From Nilaparvata lugens (lineage: Eukaryota > Arthropoda > Insecta > Hemiptera > Delphacidae), in assembly GCF_014356525.2 (NCBI RefSeq), contig NC_052510.1, positions 15,424,778-15,488,777 on the forward strand: DNA of 64,000 bases, read 5' to 3'. Shown piece after piece: positions 24,018 to 35,797 of this stretch (position 1 is the first letter of the stretch; every line of letters begins with the position of its first letter). Made by a program: the position numbers and the translations under genes. Under the pieces are notes generated by a model. It was not told the origin of the DNA. It saw only the letters and a list, made by a program, of their open reading frames with translations, and ran no database searches.

Positions 24018-24112
24018 ATCCCGCCGACTAGGGGCGTGTCTTGTGTCTTGGCCAATGGCAGACTTGCACGTTGATAGGTCAGGCGACTACCAATCATAAG
24101 GCTCCATTCCGT
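24018..24112. repeat. dispersed CCAAT-containing repeat, copy 1
   Basis: This ~95-bp segment matches 46978-47062 in the same orientation. Shared blocks are CCGCC(G/T)ACTA, GGCGTG(T/C)CTTGT, GGCCAAT(G/A)GCAGAC, TTGATAGG and CTACCAATCATA. Neither copy has visible inverted ends. Confidence 0.75.
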
Positions 24113-25112
24113 ACTCTGCTGCTTGCACAATACTCAAGTTTCAGTATAATAACAGACTGGTAATGTTGAAACAATCGAAATAGTTTCTATTTCAATGAAT
24201 CTGATGTGAAAACTCTTTTCCAAGGCTTTGTGTTCAGAATTCATACATTTCCCTATACACTAGAGAATCTGAGATTGAAAAAACTGGTAGATTTAATAAT
24301 AATGTATTTAAATATTAAATAATATGAAGAAGAAACAACTCAACAGCATTCGATCTATGAATCCCGCAAGTCGCAAAGGCCTATTTTATTTCGCCATCAA
24401 CCTGTACTTTCTTCCTCCACTATCTTCCCCAAACTTTCTAACCTTTACTATTATTTCCCCCACATACATTTCCACGTTCATTTCACTGGACGCAGACCAT
24501 CTTATGATGAGGGGGGGGGGAAGTTACCCCGGAGAGGGATTAGAGAAAAGGGAGATTAATTCCGGGCAAAATAAGATAAGCCCCACCAACCAGCCCCAAA
24601 CCAGCGTAGTACGAGTTAGGGGGTATTTTGGATGGAAAGGGGGGTTAGATTGGGATTTATCAGATCACGTGATCAGTGGTGAGAGGGAGGGGGGAGGAGC
24701 CCAGTTGTCACCGTATGGCCGAGTCCAGTGGCTGATAACGCACGCAGGCTGAAAGACCGACCGTGTGTGCAGCGCTGGTCCATATAGACATAACGTGCAC
24801 ATGTATATGTGACACACGTATGGACGACTCGCATACAAACACAACACACAGCAGCCTCTTGGTTTGGTTTGGCTTCCAGACTGCCGCGGGGGCACTAAAC
24901 CAGTATTGTATATACAGTTCAATACTTGCAAGCACACCCTGTGTGTAGTGTGTGCACTGAGCTAAGTCATTTTCGCCAATCTCTCTTTGCTATTCTCTCA
25001 CTCTCTCTTCTTTGTATTCTCTTTCTTGAATTCTCTCTTTCTATCTGCTATATATATTTTCCAAAATCTCTCTCTTTATTCTCTACTCTCATTAATCTCA
25101 CTCTCTCGCCCT
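24113..25112. other. gene-free sequence with a GC-rich patch at 24500-24960
   Basis: No gene is supported. 24505-24720 is rich in G-runs, and 24720-24960 contains alternating GTGTGTGC/CACAC motifs and CCGCGG. A promoter or 5' exon is possible but not demonstrable. The open frames here overlap in several frames. Confidence 0.45.
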
Positions 25113-25450
25113 CTCACTCTCATTTTCGCTACTCTCTTACCTCCTCTCACTCACACACATTCACTATCTCTCCTGTATATCTCTATTTCTATATTACACT
25201 ATTTCTCTTCTCCATAAACCCACTCACTCTATCTTCTGTATAGTATCTACGTTACACTCTCTCATCGACATTTTCTCACTAATCTCACTCTCATTTTCGC
25301 TACTCTCTTACCTCCTCTCACTCACACACATTTACTCTCTCTCCTGTATATCTCTATTTCTATGTTACACTATTTCTCTTCTCCATGAACCCACTCACTC
25401 TATCTTCTGTATAGTAGTCTATCTAAGTTACACTCTCTCATAGACATTTT
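25113..25450 (+). repeat. 171-bp tandem duplication in a pyrimidine-rich tract
   Basis: CATTTTCGCTACTCTCTTAC occurs at 25121 and 25292. The following ~150 bp (CTCCTGTATATCTCTATTTC, CACTCACTCTATCTTCTGTA, CACTCTCTCAT(C/A)GACATTTT) is nearly identical in both copies, with a three-base insertion and a few substitutions in the second. Confidence 0.9.
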
Positions 25451-28039
25451 CTCTCTCTGTCAATCTTTGCATATGTGCTTGTCAGCACCCATATATTGCA
25501 CGTGCACAGAGATATTGGATGTACAGTCCCAGTACTCTCAAGCACACCGTCTTTGTTTGCCAATCAAGGGCCTCCTAATCCTCCAGTCTATCAGAGATTA
25601 TATTGGAAGACGTATTGATCAATCGTGTAGCTCTCTAATATTAAGTATTCGGCTTGGTGATTTTCGGCTAATAATTGCAAGAAATTTGTAGCGATTTATG
25701 AAAAAGAAGATGCGATTAGCTAACGCAAGATTACCCATGACATGGCTTCATCAGATGTGTCAATGAAGACTCAAACCTGATGAATTGATAAAATTAAATT
25801 TATTTAGAAATTAGAGTATACCGATTGTTCTTGTATCTCTCCTTCAGGAAATTTAAATAGGAGCTATTTTACATTGTTTCGAAGGTACATTGTATAGATC
25901 ACAGTTCATTATAAAATCAAACAAATTATTAAACTCTAATTTTTCCAGTGACAGGTTCTTCATTGGGTTGCATCAATGCTCTCGAGGTGTATCATCCTCT
26001 CAGTAATTTTTCTATAAGGATCGTTAACGAACGTTAAGTGGAAAAGAGGATATCAATGTTTCAACTTCGCCACGTAATCAAATAATGAAGTCAATCTAAT
26101 AATCCACCTATGAACTCAATCAATGGCGATCCACCAACCACTAACTCCTATAAACGAGGGGACACTTCAGCCACTCTTGACACATGCTAATTGGTAGTAA
26201 TGAACGGTAAGACATGAATGACACCACCTCAAAATAGCCATCACATGATGCACCACGTATAGATGACAAAGAGCTCCCTACCCCCCCCCCACCATCGCAG
26301 ATCACCAGAAAGGGTAGATCTTTCCAGATAGAAAGCGGTGGTCACGTATCATTGACAGGAGAGTGGCACCTTACACAATTGTGCACTACTGCATGCTCGT
26401 TACGCACGCCAGCACGAGCACGCGCATGCACACGTGTGCAATACCCGTGGCAAAGAGAGGTAACGAGAAGACGAAGAAGGAACGAGTCAACTGAACGCAG
26501 TAACCAAGTCTTCTTTATCCGGTTAGTGAAGGAGATAGTAAACCCATCGAGTTAATCAAAATATCATAAAAATAGAGTGTACTATACTTTAAATTTGGAC
26601 CTGAACGATTTACTTCTGACTTCATGACTTGTACTTGGACATATAATTTGGACTTGGAAATATTCAGGTACGATTCGGTTCTTTTTTTCTCTTCCAATCG
26701 TGATACTGTACAAGCATGTACTAAAATATTGAAAAATAGAAAATGAATGGAAATTGGATGAGTAATTAGATTTCATTAATATCAGCCATCCAACAGCATT
26801 ATAATCTGGTCATAGGAAAATCTAGACATTTGGGTTCAGAGAATACGAAACAGTTCAGAGTATTTTTACTGCTGCTGAGCTGATATTATCTTATGATATG
26901 ACTATGAGCTGATATTATATTGCATACATGAATTCTGTTACCCCATGGCCGAAACGTAATGTGGGAGAATAAATACTTCATTACAGAAATGAACTAGGCC
27001 TTGTCATAACCTCCCGAATCATCAAAATTATGTATTTGAAGGATTCTGATGGGTTTTGATAATAAGGCTTTGAACCCAGCATGAACAAACTCTTCTCTAT
27101 TTTTGGACATAACGTTGGTAAGATTTGGATAATTTTGACAAGGCTTAATTCTTACAATATTTCAGATAAATGACAGAATTTAATGAGGTGTTTCATCTCC
27201 AAGATCATTATTATCAACAAATCAATGAGAATAGAACTAAACTCATTTCTAAAGGAACTGAACTCCTATTCTAACTGTATTCTATCTGGTTTAAATTCAA
27301 TACAAATTAAAATATTTCAAGTATTGAAATATTAGGTAATCAAATACTGGATAAATAACATTATTAACATAATTTATATTTAATTAATTAACATTCTAAA
27401 TAAACACTAATAAAAACCAAATTGATTTAAATTCGGAAAAGCAATTGCAACAGAACCACAACATGATAGCTTATCATCATCATCATCATCACTGCATACA
27501 TTCTTCCATCGATTAAACCTGATTGACAGCAACACCTTCACCAATATAACATCAGCCTCTTTATCAGCCGAAAATTGACCACCACCGCCACTCATTCATA
27601 AGCTCACCCACAAAATCAATCATCGACACGCGCGCACCCACACACACGCACCGACGTCTGATCGTTGAATGCTGATAGGCGCTCAGCCTCTTTTCGAAAG
27701 CGATTAAAAGCGAGCGAAGCGCACATTAATTCCGGCCGAATGGCCTGTTATAATTATTGTCCAGCGCTAAACGATTATTCGTCAACACCCTGACACAAGA
27801 GTGAGAGACGGAGAATTCAAAAAAGAGTGGTGAGAAAGAGAGGGGATGAAAGAGTTTGATTGACTAGGACGCAGGCGGCAATCTCTTTCATCATTTTGGA
27901 TCCCCCACCTCAATCACAGCACCTTTTCTCTCTTCCCCATCTATTTCCAATAATCGTCACTTTATTCTTCTCTTGTATCTACTCAATCTCTTCTCATCTT
28001 CTCCTCTATTTCCTTCACTGCATTCTCCTCACCAATCAT
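25451..28039. other. gene-free sequence
   Basis: No gene is supported. It holds a ten-base C-run at 26281, a CpG-richer stretch at 26380-26490 (CACGAGCACGCGCATGCACA) and a unique CG-richer stretch at 27640-27790. The latter includes GGCCGAATGGCC and several ATTA/TTAT cores and could be regulatory. 27880-28040 is pyrimidine-rich. Confidence 0.45.
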
Positions 28040-28092
28040 CATCATCATCTTCTTCTTCTTCTTCTTCTTCTTCTTCTTCTTCTTCTTCTTTT
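28040..28092 (+). repeat. (ATC)n/(TTC)n compound microsatellite
   Basis: A short CAT run passes directly into about 14 TTC units. Confidence 0.95.
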
Positions 28093-28610
28093 GCTTACCC
28101 GTATATACATCTTAATCCTCGTTACATCCTCTTTCTCCTCCTTTATCTTTCTGCTCCTCCTCCTCCTCCTCTAATCCACCTCCAATCATCAAAATTCTCC
28201 AACGTGCGCACGCATACGGTACATAATTGTAATTAAATTATTAGAGAATTGTCGTGTGCATGTGTGTGAGATGGAGTAGGTAAGTGTGAAAGAAAAGCGA
28301 GCTATAAGGTGGCCTGTGTTATTATTGTGGGAGGTTATTATAAGTGGGTGCCGGTGGTAATGGCATTTTATAGTGAGTGCTCTCTATCACAGACATTATA
28401 TCTCGACTAACTAACTCTAAGTTATTAGTTGTGAATTGCACCCTAATCTACTTCCCAAGTATCGTTCGTACACCTCCAACAAAGATAATTACTATAGATA
28501 ATAATACTGTACCAAAATAATAATAATAATATATTATGCGGATGATGAGATTGATGAAAGTGGACAGATAATATGTGATGGACAAAAATTGTACAGACTA
28601 AAGACAATTA

Positions 28611-29060
28611 AACTAGTAGTTCTGTGAACAGTAGACCTCACGCAGTATTCTCATCCACAAGTACCTAATTGAAACTATAGACCTTATGGAAATACAGCAA
28701 TAGACTGGCTTCTCCACACATCTGTGTAATCCCTTGTCAGCTGATTTATGATGAATAATTCTATAGTCTGGTTTTTACTCTAATATTGGCGTATGAAGGA
28801 GGCTCCTTTTTCCTTTTATATTATCCTTGAAATGCAAAATATCCAAAAACCTTGTATATACGTCGACGCGCAATTAAAAATAGAACATACCTGTCAAATT
28901 TCATGAAAATCTATTACCGCGTTTCGCCGTAAATGCGCAACATATGAACATTTAAACATTAAGAGAAATGCCAAAATAATGTCAATAATGCCAAAATAAA
29001 TGTCAAATAAGAGAATGCCATCGACTTGAATCTTAGACCTCACTTCGCTCGGTCAACTAA
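28611..29060. mobile_element. probable dispersed repeat, ~0.45 kb
   Basis: The segment is compositionally distinct (GTCGACGCGCAATTAAAA, ACCGCGTTTCGCCGTAAATG, CTCACTTCGCTCGGTC) and starts and stops abruptly in AT-rich DNA. TAGACCTCAC occurs near each end (28632 and 29034) in the same orientation. From memory, this type of sequence recurs many times in hemipteran transcripts; that is recollection, not a search result. No open frame or terminal inverted repeat is visible. Confidence 0.4.
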
Positions 29061-30390
29061 TAATGATGAAGCATTATCAAAATAGCATAGCTTCCGACAA
29101 GTTTACAATATTTAACCTCCGTCCAGAAAAGATGATTTCATCCGGTTTTTTTTTCATTTTCTGCTGCCTTAAATTAGAGCAAAATCATTCTATCGAAATC
29201 AAATTCATTCGGAATTTCGCATTCAAAGGAAAGTTTAGTGTATCCAATTCCAAAAATCATGCAGTATGATTTCTGAAGACCTAATTTACAAAACACATAT
29301 TACTCTGATACTCTAGCATAGCGTTCCACAGCAATTCTACAGAATCAAATCAATTGCGAGGAAGGATTCACTGAAATGGAACTCTTTTTCTTCTCTTTCA
29401 AACGTACAACAACTTTTCTACTGACCATCCAAATTGCATAGATTGATACAGACAGCCGTTCATAGCAGACAGCAAAAAGTTTGAAAAATGTAACTCGTTG
29501 CCAATTTTGTACAATGTAGGAGAATTGGGTTGAAGTGCAAAGAGTACAGAGGCAATATAAAAGAGGATGGTGATGATAATGTCAAGAAGAAGATGAAAAT
29601 AGAATGAGTCGATGAGAAAGAAGAAGAGAAGGCTGAGGATGAAAATAAAAAATTAAAGAAGAGTAATAAGGGAGAAAAGAAGAAGAAAGAGGCGACTGAT
29701 AGCAAGCCAGACGTCGCCTCTCCTCTTTTCACTTCACTGAACACAAAACCAAATTCGCATTACATTGGGTGGTGACCTCACTGCAAACCAACAGAGTACA
29801 AACCATGAAGCGAGAGAAAAATAGAGAGATTGGGAGAAAGAGAGAGTGGGAGAGAGAGAGAGAAAGAGCGCAAGCCAAAATTAAAATTAAGAGAGAAAAC
29901 TATATGAAAATTAAAAAAAAGAAGAGAGAGAGAGAGATAAGACCAAGATAAATATTTAGAAATGAATGAGACAGGACAGAGATACATCAATAGAACAAGA
30001 TACTCTGAAAAGGTAGGAAGACAATTTAAAAGGAAAGTCTGAGTGATAGGAAATATTTTTAGAAAAAGAGAAAAATACGTAAATAGAACAAGATAGAGTG
30101 AGAAGTATGATCCAGAAAAGTGAGCGAAGGAAAATATTTAGAAAAGTGTTACATAGAACAGAGAAAGAAAGATTCCGATGAACAGTGTGAGATGAGAGTG
30201 AGAAAGCAGGGCCGAGAAAAAGGGCAAGGGGTGTAGTGACAATGGTGCACAAGGGGGGTTATGGGGGATGAAGCAGGGGCTCCCGAGGGGTCAAGAGACA
30301 CAACTGGCATCGATCTTCACGCCCCAGAGACCGCCCTAAACTGTTCCTGGGGAAAAAGACAAGAGCAAAAAAATCCTTTTCGCGCACACT
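29061..30390. other. gene-free sequence with a purine-rich block
   Basis: No gene is supported. About 29500-30250 is purine-rich on the plus strand, with (GA)n runs near 29845-29865 and 29922-29938. The Lys/Arg/Glu or Ser/Phe/Leu open frames are low-complexity artefacts. 30240-30360 is GC-richer. Confidence 0.55.
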
Positions 30391-30470
30391 ATCATCATCA
30401 TCATCATCATCATCATCAGCTCGCATCGATGTCACTGCCTCTTCTGATGACGATGATGATGATGATGATG
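30391..30470. repeat. inverted pair of trinucleotide microsatellites
   Basis: (ATC)n at 30391-30418 and (GAT)n at 30452-30470 are complementary and separated by about 33 bp, so the strand could fold into a hairpin. Confidence 0.85.
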
Positions 30471-32035
30471 GAGCTCTTGTCACATTCTTCCTATTAAATT
30501 GGAGAAAGAGTAAAGAGATAGAGGCCGCGTTGTCTGGCATCTAAGCTTCTATAGCTTCTAGGCTAGTGAGGCTGGCTGTAAGTTGCAAGAGTCACTCCAA
30601 ACAGAAAGCAGCCAGCACTTAGCTTGCCTTGTTTTCAGGGTAAAATAGTGCAAAATAATGCATTTGCATCAGGCGCACCTGAGTATGTTTGGTTGGTTAA
30701 TGGTTTATTTCTACTATGAATATTCTATGCCCAATAAACACCTTTAACATTTTAAAAAGATACCATACTCAAAATTAAGAGAACATTTATAACTAGCAGG
30801 TAACCCATGCTCAGCAATGGTCCATTATAAAACTTTACATACTGAAAACTTTACGTACAGAAATCATGGAGAATTGAAAATAGGCCTATAACCATGCTCG
30901 GTTAATTAAGAATCCAGATGCAAAAATTTAAGTTTTTTAAGTTCATTAGTACAAACTTGATGATGCGTCAAACATAATTTTCTTATCTCGTAAGTGTGTG
31001 TATAAGACAGTCCTTTCCTTTATTATAGTATATAGATTAGATATTTATGTTTGGATAACAGTGACAAACAAAACAAGATTTGTTCAGTTTTCTAGCACTT
31101 TTTTAATTGGGCTTGAGCTTAGGTCATCAAACTTGTAAATGGAATGAAAACTAATACAGAATTTGTACAACTTTGTAAACAAATATTTCTAATAATGACA
31201 AATGAATGAGGAATGGAAACAACATACAACTGTACAATATATTTATTTTATTCATTTATTTATTCATAATTTTTACAAAGTAGCACTGATTGGGAGAGAA
31301 AAACTAAGGATACTCCTTGTACTATTTCTATCCCAAATTTAGATAACATTTTAAAAGTCCGAAATAGGGTTATGGTTTCACTTTCCTAAAATTTAGTCCA
31401 CTCTTACTAAAAAAGAACGAAAATTAAGAATTTTAACTTTTATATAACTTTAGCTGTATAGTCTATACTCATGATATGGGTCACAAAATAGTGCAAAATA
31501 ACAATTCCAGAATTTATACAAAGTAATGAAATACAAATAGTAATAGTTATAGAGTTCGGAATCAGTTAGAATACAATGCGTTATAACATTGCAGCTTATA
31601 GCCCACAACCATCACAGCTCCCCAACGTTTCGAGAAGTAGGTGAATAAACTTTGTAACTTGGGACTTGTTGGCGATATGAAGGAAGTTGGTAAGAATGAA
31701 GCAGCACCATTCTTATCAGCACTTTCTGAACGATAGAGTTGTCCCGTTGCTTGAGACGTAAGTTTGCAGTAATTACACGCCCAACTGTCTACGAAAACGA
31801 CGCATTTTTTCACCATCGAAGCGGAAACGTAACTGATAAGAATGGACACAAAAACACTCCATAGAACTATCTGGATGGCAATTGCAGGGTGAAGAATGCG
31901 GTCTGATCAATAAACTCAACTTATGATACGATTCTATGTTATTTGCAAATTCTGATAGCTCTTTGAAAGCTCAATTTCACCAAAATATTAACATTTTACG
32001 TTTTGAAACATAATATAATTATAGTAGCATATGGA
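30471..32035. other. gene-free sequence, possible repeat fragment at 30790-31045
   Basis: No gene is firmly supported. 30795-31045 begins CTAGCAGGTAACCCATGCTC and ends in TATTATAGTATATAGATTAG, which looks like the tail of a dispersed retroelement, but I cannot prove it. 31562-31890 has an unusually protein-like open frame on the minus strand (a hydrophobic segment followed by Cys-containing sequence) without an ATG-to-stop structure or known domain. Confidence 0.35.
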
Positions 32036-32232
32036 TAAAATCAACTATCAAATGAAGTGTGTATTGACAATCATAGAATAGGTAAAATGAGTTAAACTAA
32101 GAAGCAGTATAACAGTAATTTAAAACATCTAAACAAATAAAGTCAACTAGAAAATAAGGTTTGTATTGACAATCAAATAATAGGTAAAATGAGTCAAGCT
32201 GAGAAGCAATATAGCAGTGTAAAATTGTACTT
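32036..32232. repeat. imperfect tandem duplication, 102-bp period
   Basis: GTATTGACAATCA occurs at 32061 and 32163. Both are followed by AATAGGTAAAATGAGT and a GAAGCA(G/A)TATA block. Confidence 0.85.
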
Positions 32233-32260
32233 TTACGAACACAAAAATCATAACCAAGAC

Positions 32261-32530
32261 ACCAGATAATAAACTAATGGAATTCAGATACAGTTAAATC
32301 TTATTTTGAAAAATTTCATCCTTAGGATGAATTAAAAGAATCCTGAAGAATTATATCATTATAGAGAAAGAAAGTCAGATCTGTAACAAAGGGAAACCAG
32401 ATAATAAACTACTAAAATCCCGATACAGTTGAATCTCATGTGAACAATATCATCCTGAAGAGAAATTGAAAGATTCATGAAAAAAAACCATTCAAGAAAC
32501 TTGAGAGAAGTCAGATTTGTAACAAAGTGA
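32261..32530. repeat. imperfect tandem duplication, 135-bp period
   Basis: ACCAGATAATAAACTA occurs at 32261 and 32396. Both are followed by GATACAGTT, a CATCCT block and a final AGTCAGAT(C/T)TGTAACAAAG. It lies immediately after the 102-bp duplication. Confidence 0.85.
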
Positions 32531-34966
32531 AAGGAACAACTTGGAGATAAGAAGCAGCACTTACTATCATAGCTGTGATTATATGGTTTTCAATGATTCA
32601 GAACAAACGTTGCCCATATCAGTCAGTTACGACGGAACAAGTGAGAGGATTTGACAGCAAAGAGGGGTGCAAAAGAAATAAAAGAGACTACAAAGAAGGA
32701 AAATGTTTAGGAGGCTGAACAGAGAGGGAAGATACAATAGTGAAAACGTATGAGAAAGATAGTAACAGGAGGATGAGAATTTAGAGGAAGATAGAATGTT
32801 GATGGAGAAAGCAATACATGGGGTGAGCGAAAGAGGGAAAGAGATGGAATGATAGACAGAGGAAACTGATGTAAAATGAGGAGGACCATCTTGGAAGAGG
32901 CTGTAAACTCTAGGATAGTCGCCGACCTTTTGGGGGTAAAGTTTTGTTTTGGAGTCAAACGGGTGACAAAACGCGGAAAGAGAGAACACTAGGACGGGGT
33001 GATGAAGGGAGACAAAAAAGAGAGAAGGGGCGAGAGGAACAGATGGGAAGAGGCTGAGGGGTCGTCACAAAATTTTACACCGCCGTAAAGAGGCCGTCTA
33101 TGACCTATGCACCAACAGCTATAACAATTTGAAGCCAGGAGCAACAGGTTCCCTGCAAATCGGAAGCTTTTACGAAATATTGCTGCATACCACACTACAC
33201 TACACACCCAACTATGCATTTGACATATATGCGAATATAAACTCTATTAAAAGCATAACAAAGGTGTAAAAGCTTGCTGGCAGGCAGTACGCATGCGCTA
33301 CACTTCCCAAACTCACGCCCCAAACCGGGAGCACATAAATTTTTACAATGTGGCACAATAATATTTTGTTTTAATACACCTTTCCCCCACACTACCCACC
33401 CCGCGTTTAACGGTCGTCAACCCACTTTACTACAGCATTATTATGAATCAGAGTGTACGATTGACATAAATGTCAGTCAGTGTCATATAAAGGGCGTAAG
33501 AGTGTGTAAACACCCGTCGCCCGCTTTACAACACCCAACACCTCACTTCTGAATCAACGTCACAATCTGAATGAAATATGTGGCTACAAAATGTCTGCGT
33601 AAACGACAAAGCACAATTCATTCATGGATCGACTATCGAGAATTGTATGAAATATGGAACTAGTAGGCTATATTTGTGTGAGTTCAGAACGGAATGTAAC
33701 TGTTTTCATTCATGGATTGGCAATCGAGTATTTCGTGAAATACATGCTACTAAAAAATATGTGAATATTGTTATTCATGAACTAACAATAGAATCTACAA
33801 AGTGAGTATAGTGAAGAATACCGCATGAGTTGATTCATGCATTTATAATTGAGCTCTAATTTTGACTATTGATTGACGGTTTTGATGGTTGATTACAGAG
33901 GTTGGAAAATGTATGTTCACATGATATTAATATATAGGTAATAAACAGGAAACACATTCATTCATTTATTTTTTACTTGTGGATACAATCAAAAATCATA
34001 AAATAATATTGGGAAGGAACAACAGGCTTGGCCTGTTTTCAAGTAGATTCTACAATAACAAGTTTAATTTTAAGGTGAAATTTCATATGAAATTTGGAAT
34101 AAACCTTTCCCAACTAAAATAAGAAGTATACTACTAATTCTGTTTCAGCTACAATTCATCACACACTGATACACCCCAAACATTAGGCAACAAAACAACA
34201 CACCGTTTTCGTAATGGGCAATTTAGCATCAAATAATGATGAAAATGTAAAAGACGATAATAACATGAACGAGAGCAACGAGCAGCAAAAACAAGAGTAC
34301 TCAACAGCACTCACTCGGTCTGGATGGGAGGAGATGATGATGATGATGATGATGTATCAGTGATGAGATTAATAGGTTTTTCATGAGTCATTAGGTTAAA
34401 GAGGTGGTGGCTATGTATGAGTGTGAAGAGTGCCTTCAAAGTGATGGCTTGGTGGTGGGGGGTACAACCATATAATACACTCTCACGTAGCTATTGGTTG
34501 AATGATGATGATGATGATGATGATGATGACTGCTCGTCATTGGAATGAATATTAGCCGGACTCAGGAGCCCACTGGACAGACGAGTCCCCCCCAATAAAT
34601 ATGAAATGAGTTCGGGGGCCTCCTTTCTGTTGCTGTGCCCCCCCCCCTAACCACACGAAAAAGGGGTCCCATGACGAGGGGGGAAGGGGCAACACGTGTT
34701 TTTAGCGGTGCTCTCTTAATGGAGTTCCACTTATCCTCTTGTCGACACTATCTGCCCTATCAGCTCGCCAACTGATCTCCCGTTTTGCATTCATCGCAAT
34801 TCATAACTGCCCATCTACTTTCTCTCCCTTGCACTCTCTCTCACTCTCAGAGGAGCAGCAGGAAGCATCATCAATGGTCGTCAATTGGAGGCTCACCTCA
34901 CACATGCTGAAATGCTCTCACACGTAGTATGGATGATGCCGAGTCCCCAATCCATAAAAATACTGT
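32531..34966. other. gene-free sequence
   Basis: No gene is supported. 32640-33060 is purine-rich. 33260-33560 is GC-richer and mixed. 33570-33800 contains degenerate direct repeats, listed separately. (GAT)n runs occur near 34334 and 34505, and a ten-base C-run at 34638. Confidence 0.5.
33570..33800. repeat. three degenerate direct repeats of ~80-90 bp
   Basis: (A/G)TGAAATA starts at about 33569, 33649 and 33738. The first two units later share a TTCATTCATGGAT(C/T)G block and CTATCGAG/CAATCGAG; the third keeps only ATTCATGAACTAACAATAGA. Strongly diverged. Confidence 0.5.
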
Positions 34967-35611
34967 GCTAGATCGAGTATTGAGGCACATTATATATAAA
35001 TGTTTGATATTCCTACATTTCCAAGGGAATTGGGTCATTGAAAACAGTAGTGCTGCCTGCAATATAGATAGAAAACAAGTATCACTTTCCACTGAGTAAA
35101 CATAAATTAATTCAGTATTTTTTTGATAATGTCCCAATAATAGCAGAGTTATCGTTGTTCAAATTCCCTTAAAAATATCAAAAAAAAATATTGAACTAGT
35201 TTAGGTGAGTAAAAGAACTTTAGTCATATTAATTAGCTAATTGGAAAAATATATATATATAGGGAAATCATCCATTTCATTTTTATTTTGGATGAATTCC
35301 CAATATATATACTGTATATATTTTCCAATTAGCTAATTAATATGACTAAAGTTCTTTTACTCACCTAAACTAGTTCAATATTCATTTTTGATATTTTTTA
35401 GGGAATCTGAACAGCGATATTCTGCTATTTTTAGGCCATTATCAAAATAATAATAATAATACTAATAATTTATGTTTTCTCAGTGGATACTGATGTCCAT
35501 TTTCTACCTATATTTCTTGGTACAGATCTGTCTTCAAAGACCCAATTCCCTAGGAAATGTAGGATATCAAACATTTATACATACTGTACCTCAATTGTCG
35601 ATTGTAGAAGC
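34967..35611. mobile_element. ~645-bp near-palindrome (foldback element)
   Basis: The left half (34967 to about 35270) and right half (about 35292 to 35611) are inverted copies. The inner ~100 bp, with GAACTAGTTTAGGTGAGTAA and TTAATTAGCTAATTGG, is almost perfect. Farther out the match continues with mismatches and indels through AGGGAATTGGGTC/GACCCAATTCCCT to ATTGAGG/CCTCAAT near both ends. The centre (35262-35301) is itself a small hairpin, GGGAA...TTCCC. No coding capacity. The right arm has gained an AAT microsatellite (about 35445-35465). Confidence 0.85.
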
Positions 35612-35623
35612 AAACAATCAAAG

Positions 35624-35797
35624 TCCAGCCGGGTTGATCTAGTAGTAAGAAACGTTACAAACCTCGGTCTGCTAGCACCGCCTGGTTCGTGGGTTCGAAT
35701 CCTGCTGATGGCATGGACGTTTAATCATTTCATCAATTCACCAACGTACTTTCTATTAGCCACGCACAAGCTAAAAGCTCATGTGGGCATCATCCAA
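35624..35797 (+). mobile_element. tRNA-derived SINE, best-preserved copy B
   Basis: It begins with a tRNA-like head: GCCGGGTTGATCTAGTAGT carries a plausible A box, and an exact B box, GGTTCGAATCC, lies at 35692-35702. The body continues with AATCATTTCATCAATTCACC and ends in the hairpin CCACGCACAAGC...GCTCATGTGGG (35760-35787) and CATCATCC. The internal promoter suggests RNA polymerase III transcription; movement would need reverse transcriptase from a LINE. It sits 12 bp outside the large palindrome. Confidence 0.78.

Noticed and set aside
31562..31900. Protein-like minus-strand open frame with a hydrophobic segment and Cys pairs
   Set aside because: It has no ATG, no recognisable domain and no clear splice boundaries. 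It could be an exon or an old element remnant but cannot be supported.
34739..34927. Short open frame near the palindrome as a possible gene
   Set aside because: 62 codons, pyrimidine-biased, no domain.
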